Source of the DNA: Acidisphaera sp035272265
GTDB taxonomy: Bacteria > Pseudomonadota > Alphaproteobacteria > Acetobacterales > Acetobacteraceae
NCBI GenBank assembly: GCA_035272265.1
Contig: DATEQV010000415.1
Span: 1-15,358, forward strand
Reading direction: 5' to 3'
DNA length: 15,358 bases
The notes below the pieces were generated by a model, which ran no database searches, was not told the origin of the DNA, and saw only the letters and a list, made by a program, of their open reading frames with translations. Shown piece after piece: positions 14,491 through 15,358 of the stretch (positions are counted from its first letter, which is position 1; every line of letters begins with the position of its first letter). The translations under genes and the position numbers were made by a program.

Positions 14491-14505
14491 TGCTGCACTG
14501 CAGCA
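14491..14505 (-). promoter_or_regulatory. PhaR-type operator of the phasin gene
   Basis: TGCTGCACTGCAGCA is a 7-bp inverted repeat around one base and contains CTGC-ACT-GCAG, the CTGC-N3-GCAG form reported for the PhaR repressor of Paracoccus. It lies about 30 bases before the phasin start and just downstream of the predicted -10, a good position for repression. Confidence 0.65.
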
Positions 14506-14511
14506 AACTAC

Positions 14512-14540
14512 CAGTTAGTAAAGCCCTGGCAGCTCATCAA
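14512..14540 (-). promoter_or_regulatory. possible phasin promoter
   Basis: TTGATG (14535-14540) and TAACTG (14512-14517) on the minus strand are 17 bases apart. The -10 match is poor. The main support is that the resulting start point would fall in the PhaR-type palindrome. Confidence 0.3.
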
Positions 14541-14570
14541 GAGGTAATCTTGTGCGATGCAACAAAAAAA

Positions 14571-15299
14571 TCAGGAGCCGTAGATCATCGCGAACGGCCC
14601 TGAGGGGACGAAGGGCTGGAAGGGCCCTTCCGGCTGGGCCAGCCGGTCCGCCAGCAGCCACAGGACGGCCGGGTGGACTCCCATGCCCAGGTGGCTGGCG
14701 CCGCGGATTTCGACGTTTTCGGCCCGGCTGCCGGTGTTCACCAGGCAGGTCCGCCAGTTCACCACCCCGTCCATCCGGGAATAGACGGCCGTGATCGGGA
14801 CCGGCAGGGTGTCCGCCGGCGGGTTCGGCTGGTGCAATTCGGCCGCGCTCTCGCCGGCGACCGCCTCGTAGATCGGCCGCTCATAGGTCGCCCGCGTGTC
14901 GCCGGTGAACGGCGTGCCGAGCGTGATCACCTGCCGCACCAGTCCCGGATTCCCGAGTGCCGCCCGGCGGGCGTAGATGCCGCCGAGGCTCCAGCCGATC
15001 AGGCTGACCCTGCGGCCGGTCTTCTTGTGCAGCGCGCGCAGACGCTCCTGCACCGGCCGGTCCATCCGGCGGATGCCGCCCAGGTTCAGGCCCTGCTCCC
15101 AGCCGTATGGTCGGAATCCGGCCATACGCAGGAACGTCCGGATGACCATCGTCGAGGTGTCGTTGCCCATGAACGAGGGCAGCACGAGCACCGGGTGGCC
15201 GTCGCCGCGGGCCGCCAGCGCTAGCAGCCTGTCGGAGTTAAGCACAAACCACGAACAAATCGGAGATTTCTTTCGATACTTCGCGGTTCTGCACAACAA
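14571..15299 (-). CDS. alpha/beta hydrolase, 5' end replaced by an insertion
   Basis: From about 15228 down to 14571 the frame encodes a recognisable alpha/beta hydrolase: RGDGHPVLVLPSF, then GWSLGGIYAR with nucleophile Ser104, Asp177 in RMDGVVNW and His203 in ASHLGMGVHP (numbered from TTG 15299). The first 24 residues are unlike any family N-terminus and are read from the 130-bp inverted-repeat element at the window edge. Members normally begin 30 or more residues before RGDGHPV, so the native start and N-terminal helix are lost. The TTG at 15299 is only the longest possible start. The catalytic core is complete, but expression is doubtful. The gene lies next to phasins, so a link to polymer or lipid metabolism is possible but unproven. 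Confidence 0.7.
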   Translation of the reverse strand: MLCRTAKYRKKSPICSWFVLNSDRLLALAARGDGHPVLVLPSFMGNDTSTMVIRTFLRMAGFRPYGWEQGLNLGGIRRMDRPVQERLRALHKKTGRRVSLIGWSLGGIYARRAALGNPGLVRQVITLGTPFTGDTRATYERPIYEAVAGESAAELHQPNPPADTLPVPITAVYSRMDGVVNWRTCLVNTGSRAENVEIRGASHLGMGVHPAVLWLLADRLAQPEGPFQPFVPSGPFAMIYGS

Positions 15300-15358
15300 G
15301 AGAATCCGCCGGTGGCCGTTGGCGACATATTCATCCGCAAAACTGCTAACTCCGACAG
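15229..15358. mobile_element. 130-bp inverted-repeat element (MITE or IS end)
   Basis: CTGTCGGAGTTA at 15229-15240 is repeated exactly in inverted orientation as TAACTCCGACAG at 15347-15358. Allowing one indel the repeat extends to about 15 bases. The enclosed sequence is less G+C-rich than the flanks and encodes nothing recognisable. It interrupts the hydrolase gene. It could be a complete small non-autonomous element, or the end of a larger element in which a second inverted copy happens to lie. The target duplication cannot be seen because the window stops at the repeat. Confidence 0.55.

Noticed and set aside
1..15358. tRNA, rRNA, CRISPR array or riboswitch
   Set aside because: I saw no cloverleaf with conserved arms, no rRNA-like sequence, no regularly spaced direct repeats and no known riboswitch core on reading the window; a covariance-model search would be needed to exclude small RNAs.

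Overview
The window looks like chromosomal DNA from a G+C-rich alphaproteobacterium. The gene order trpG-trpD-trpC-moaC-moeA-lexA, the GAAC-N7-GAAC type SOS boxes in front of lexA, two phasins and a PhaR-type operator all point that way. Acetobacteraceae/Rhodospirillales is my best guess, but that is inference. Both edges lie in apparent mobile DNA: the first bases encode the C-terminus of an IS4-family transposase, and the last 130 bases are bounded by a 12-bp inverted repeat that ends exactly at the last base. The window may therefore be a whole contig that broke at repeats.

Region 1 (1-1456) is an accessory patch with visibly lower G+C. It holds the transposase tail, the 3' end of a host gene apparently cut by that insertion, two small minus-strand genes (one a four-cysteine zinc-ribbon-like protein), and a mazEF-type toxin-antitoxin pair. 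A perfect 14-bp palindrome lies over the pair's predicted -10 box. Region 2 (1503-6550) is a housekeeping block: trpG, trpD and trpC for tryptophan synthesis, then moaC and moeA for molybdenum cofactor, closely packed and partly overlapping, then lexA with its own SOS-controlled promoter. No trpE is present, and the toxin-antitoxin promoter sits directly upstream of trpG. Region 3 (6551-7502) has a small glycine-zipper lipoprotein facing a two-CBS-domain protein, with a hairpin between them.

Region 4 (7605-13253) is metabolic and arranged divergently. On the minus strand are a class II aldolase/adducin protein resembling OtnC and a short-chain dehydrogenase. On the plus strand are a 1064-residue self-sufficient cytochrome P450 of the CYP102 (BM3) type and an alpha/beta hydrolase that starts at a TTG codon one base after the P450 stop. 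The P450 heme domain is close to BM3. In the reductase, however, two residues known in BM3 to matter for NADPH use appear replaced (Arg966 to Val, Trp1046 to Phe), and the substrate-entrance pair Arg47/Tyr51 is Lys/Phe.

Region 5 (13417-15358) is linked to polyhydroxyalkanoate (PHA) granules: two convergent phasin genes separated by two strong GC hairpins, with a PhaR-type operator in front of the minus-strand phasin. Beyond them is an alpha/beta hydrolase whose 5' end has been replaced by the 130-bp inverted-repeat element at the right edge. The items most worth following up are the unusual P450 cofactor site with its coupled hydrolase, the toxin-antitoxin/trpG junction, and the small element that truncates the hydrolase.
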